This document shows, piece after piece, positions 63,733 to 64,000 of a DNA stretch of 64,000 bases. Position 1 is the first letter of the stretch, and each line of letters opens with the position of its first letter. The notes below the pieces were generated by a model, which saw only the letters and a list, made by a program, of their open reading frames with translations, made no database searches and was not told the origin of the DNA. The DNA is from an uncultured Prevotella sp. (GTDB lineage Bacteria; Bacteroidota; Bacteroidia; Bacteroidales; Bacteroidaceae). The position numbers and the translations under genes are program-made. The stretch lies in contig CAKQXI010000002.1 in NCBI GenBank assembly GCA_934281565.1, positions 7,959 to 71,958 of the forward strand, in the 5' to 3' direction.

Positions 63733-63969
63733 ATGAACGGAAAACAATTAAAGAACAGCATATTACAATGGGCGATACAGGGCAAACTTGTACCGCAAGA
63801 CCCTCATGACGAACCTGCAAGCGTACTGCTTGACAAGATTCGCAAGGAGAAAGAACGCTTGATCAAGGAAAAGAAAATCAAGCGTGACAAGAACGCATCC
63901 ATCATTTTCCGTGATGACGACAATTCCCATTATGAGAAATTGTTTTCACCCATAATAAAATCAGCATAA
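63733..63969 (+). CDS. hsdS: Truncated type I specificity subunit (HsdS N-terminal segment only)
   Basis: The ATG at 63733 begins MNGKQLKNSILQWAIQGKLV, the conserved N-terminus of Bacteroidota HsdS, followed by PQDPHDEPASVLLDKIRKEK and a Lys-rich stretch. The homology stops after NSHYEKL, just where the first target-recognition domain should start. Seven unrelated codons and a stop follow, giving 78 aa instead of about 400. It is therefore unlikely to specify a DNA target by itself. It may be one form of an invertible hsdS set or a decayed gene. The frame is open upstream to 63652, but the family start is at 63733. Confidence 0.82.
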   Translation: MNGKQLKNSILQWAIQGKLVPQDPHDEPASVLLDKIRKEKERLIKEKKIKRDKNASIIFRDDDNSHYEKLFSPIIKSA

Positions 63970-63970
63970 T

Positions 63971-64000
63971 ATGGAATTATTAAGAAAACATTTGAATCAG
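63971..64000 (+). CDS. Possible start of the next gene (10 codons visible)
   Basis: An ATG one base after the truncated hsdS begins MELLRKHLNQ and is open to the window edge. There are too few residues to assign a family. Confidence 0.25.
   Translation, partial: MELLRKHLNQ

Overview
The window reads as chromosomal DNA of a gut Bacteroidota, most likely a Prevotella/Segatella (copri-like) strain. The reasons are a complete Sus-type starch locus, TAnnTTTG-type promoters close to many start codons, a fimbrillin-like lipoprotein, a 27-aa 'smalltalk'-type ORF and Bacteroidales-style housekeeping blocks. This assignment is an inference from gene content. I saw no rRNA, tRNA, CRISPR array, insertion sequence or prophage.

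1-25,990: starch and glycan region. On the minus strand lie a partial pullulanase, a GH97 alpha-glucosidase (susB-like), a GH77 4-alpha-glucanotransferase, an MFS sugar transporter and a LacI-family regulator broken by one base in a run of eight C. Divergent from the regulator run susC, susD, susE-like and susF-like. A secreted GH13 amylase lies about 4.5 kb further on. A 14-bp palindrome, TGCAAACGTTTGCA, sits at one fixed distance (61.5-62.5 bp from palindrome centre to the first base of the -7 box) from the predicted promoters of the regulator, susC, malQ and the amylase. This looks like one regulon with an activator-type geometry. DUF4186, M23/LysM peptidase, a small unknown gene and recG lie between. 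The fimbrillin-like lipoprotein gene follows a leader of about 400 nt that can fold into long hairpins.

26,000-33,900: a small gene, an AbiEi/AbiEii toxin-antitoxin pair flanked by two diverged copies of the 3' end of an SGNH hydrolase gene, then ridA, ilvA, a Cof-type phosphatase, dinD, greA and the tiny ORF.

33,900-48,660: housekeeping genes in two divergent groups. Minus strand: tsaB, DUF4290, murA, rimM, dxr, rseP. Plus strand: yicC, gmk, nadD, then a surface-modification cluster (EptA-like transferase, three acyltransferases, a UbiA-family prenyltransferase and a HAD phosphatase). Several same-strand junctions carry short-period repeats, including a 34-bp perfect inverted repeat between dxr and rseP.

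48,790-55,340: a compact redox and Tat export operon. A flavodoxin/ferredoxin protein with a Tat signal, a NapH-NapG-like fusion with an internal twin-arginine motif, and a ferredoxin-type aldo/keto reductase with a Tat signal sit with DUF1893, an ECF-S-like protein, TatA, TatC and a secreted monooxygenase-fold protein. The Tat translocon and its probable cargo are encoded together.

55,440-64,000: an aldo/keto reductase, two coupled genes of unknown function, then a type I restriction-modification operon (hsdR, hsdM, a DUF1016 nuclease-like gene, and an hsdS that stops before its first recognition domain). Four perfect inverted repeats with short loops lie in and around the DUF1016 gene.
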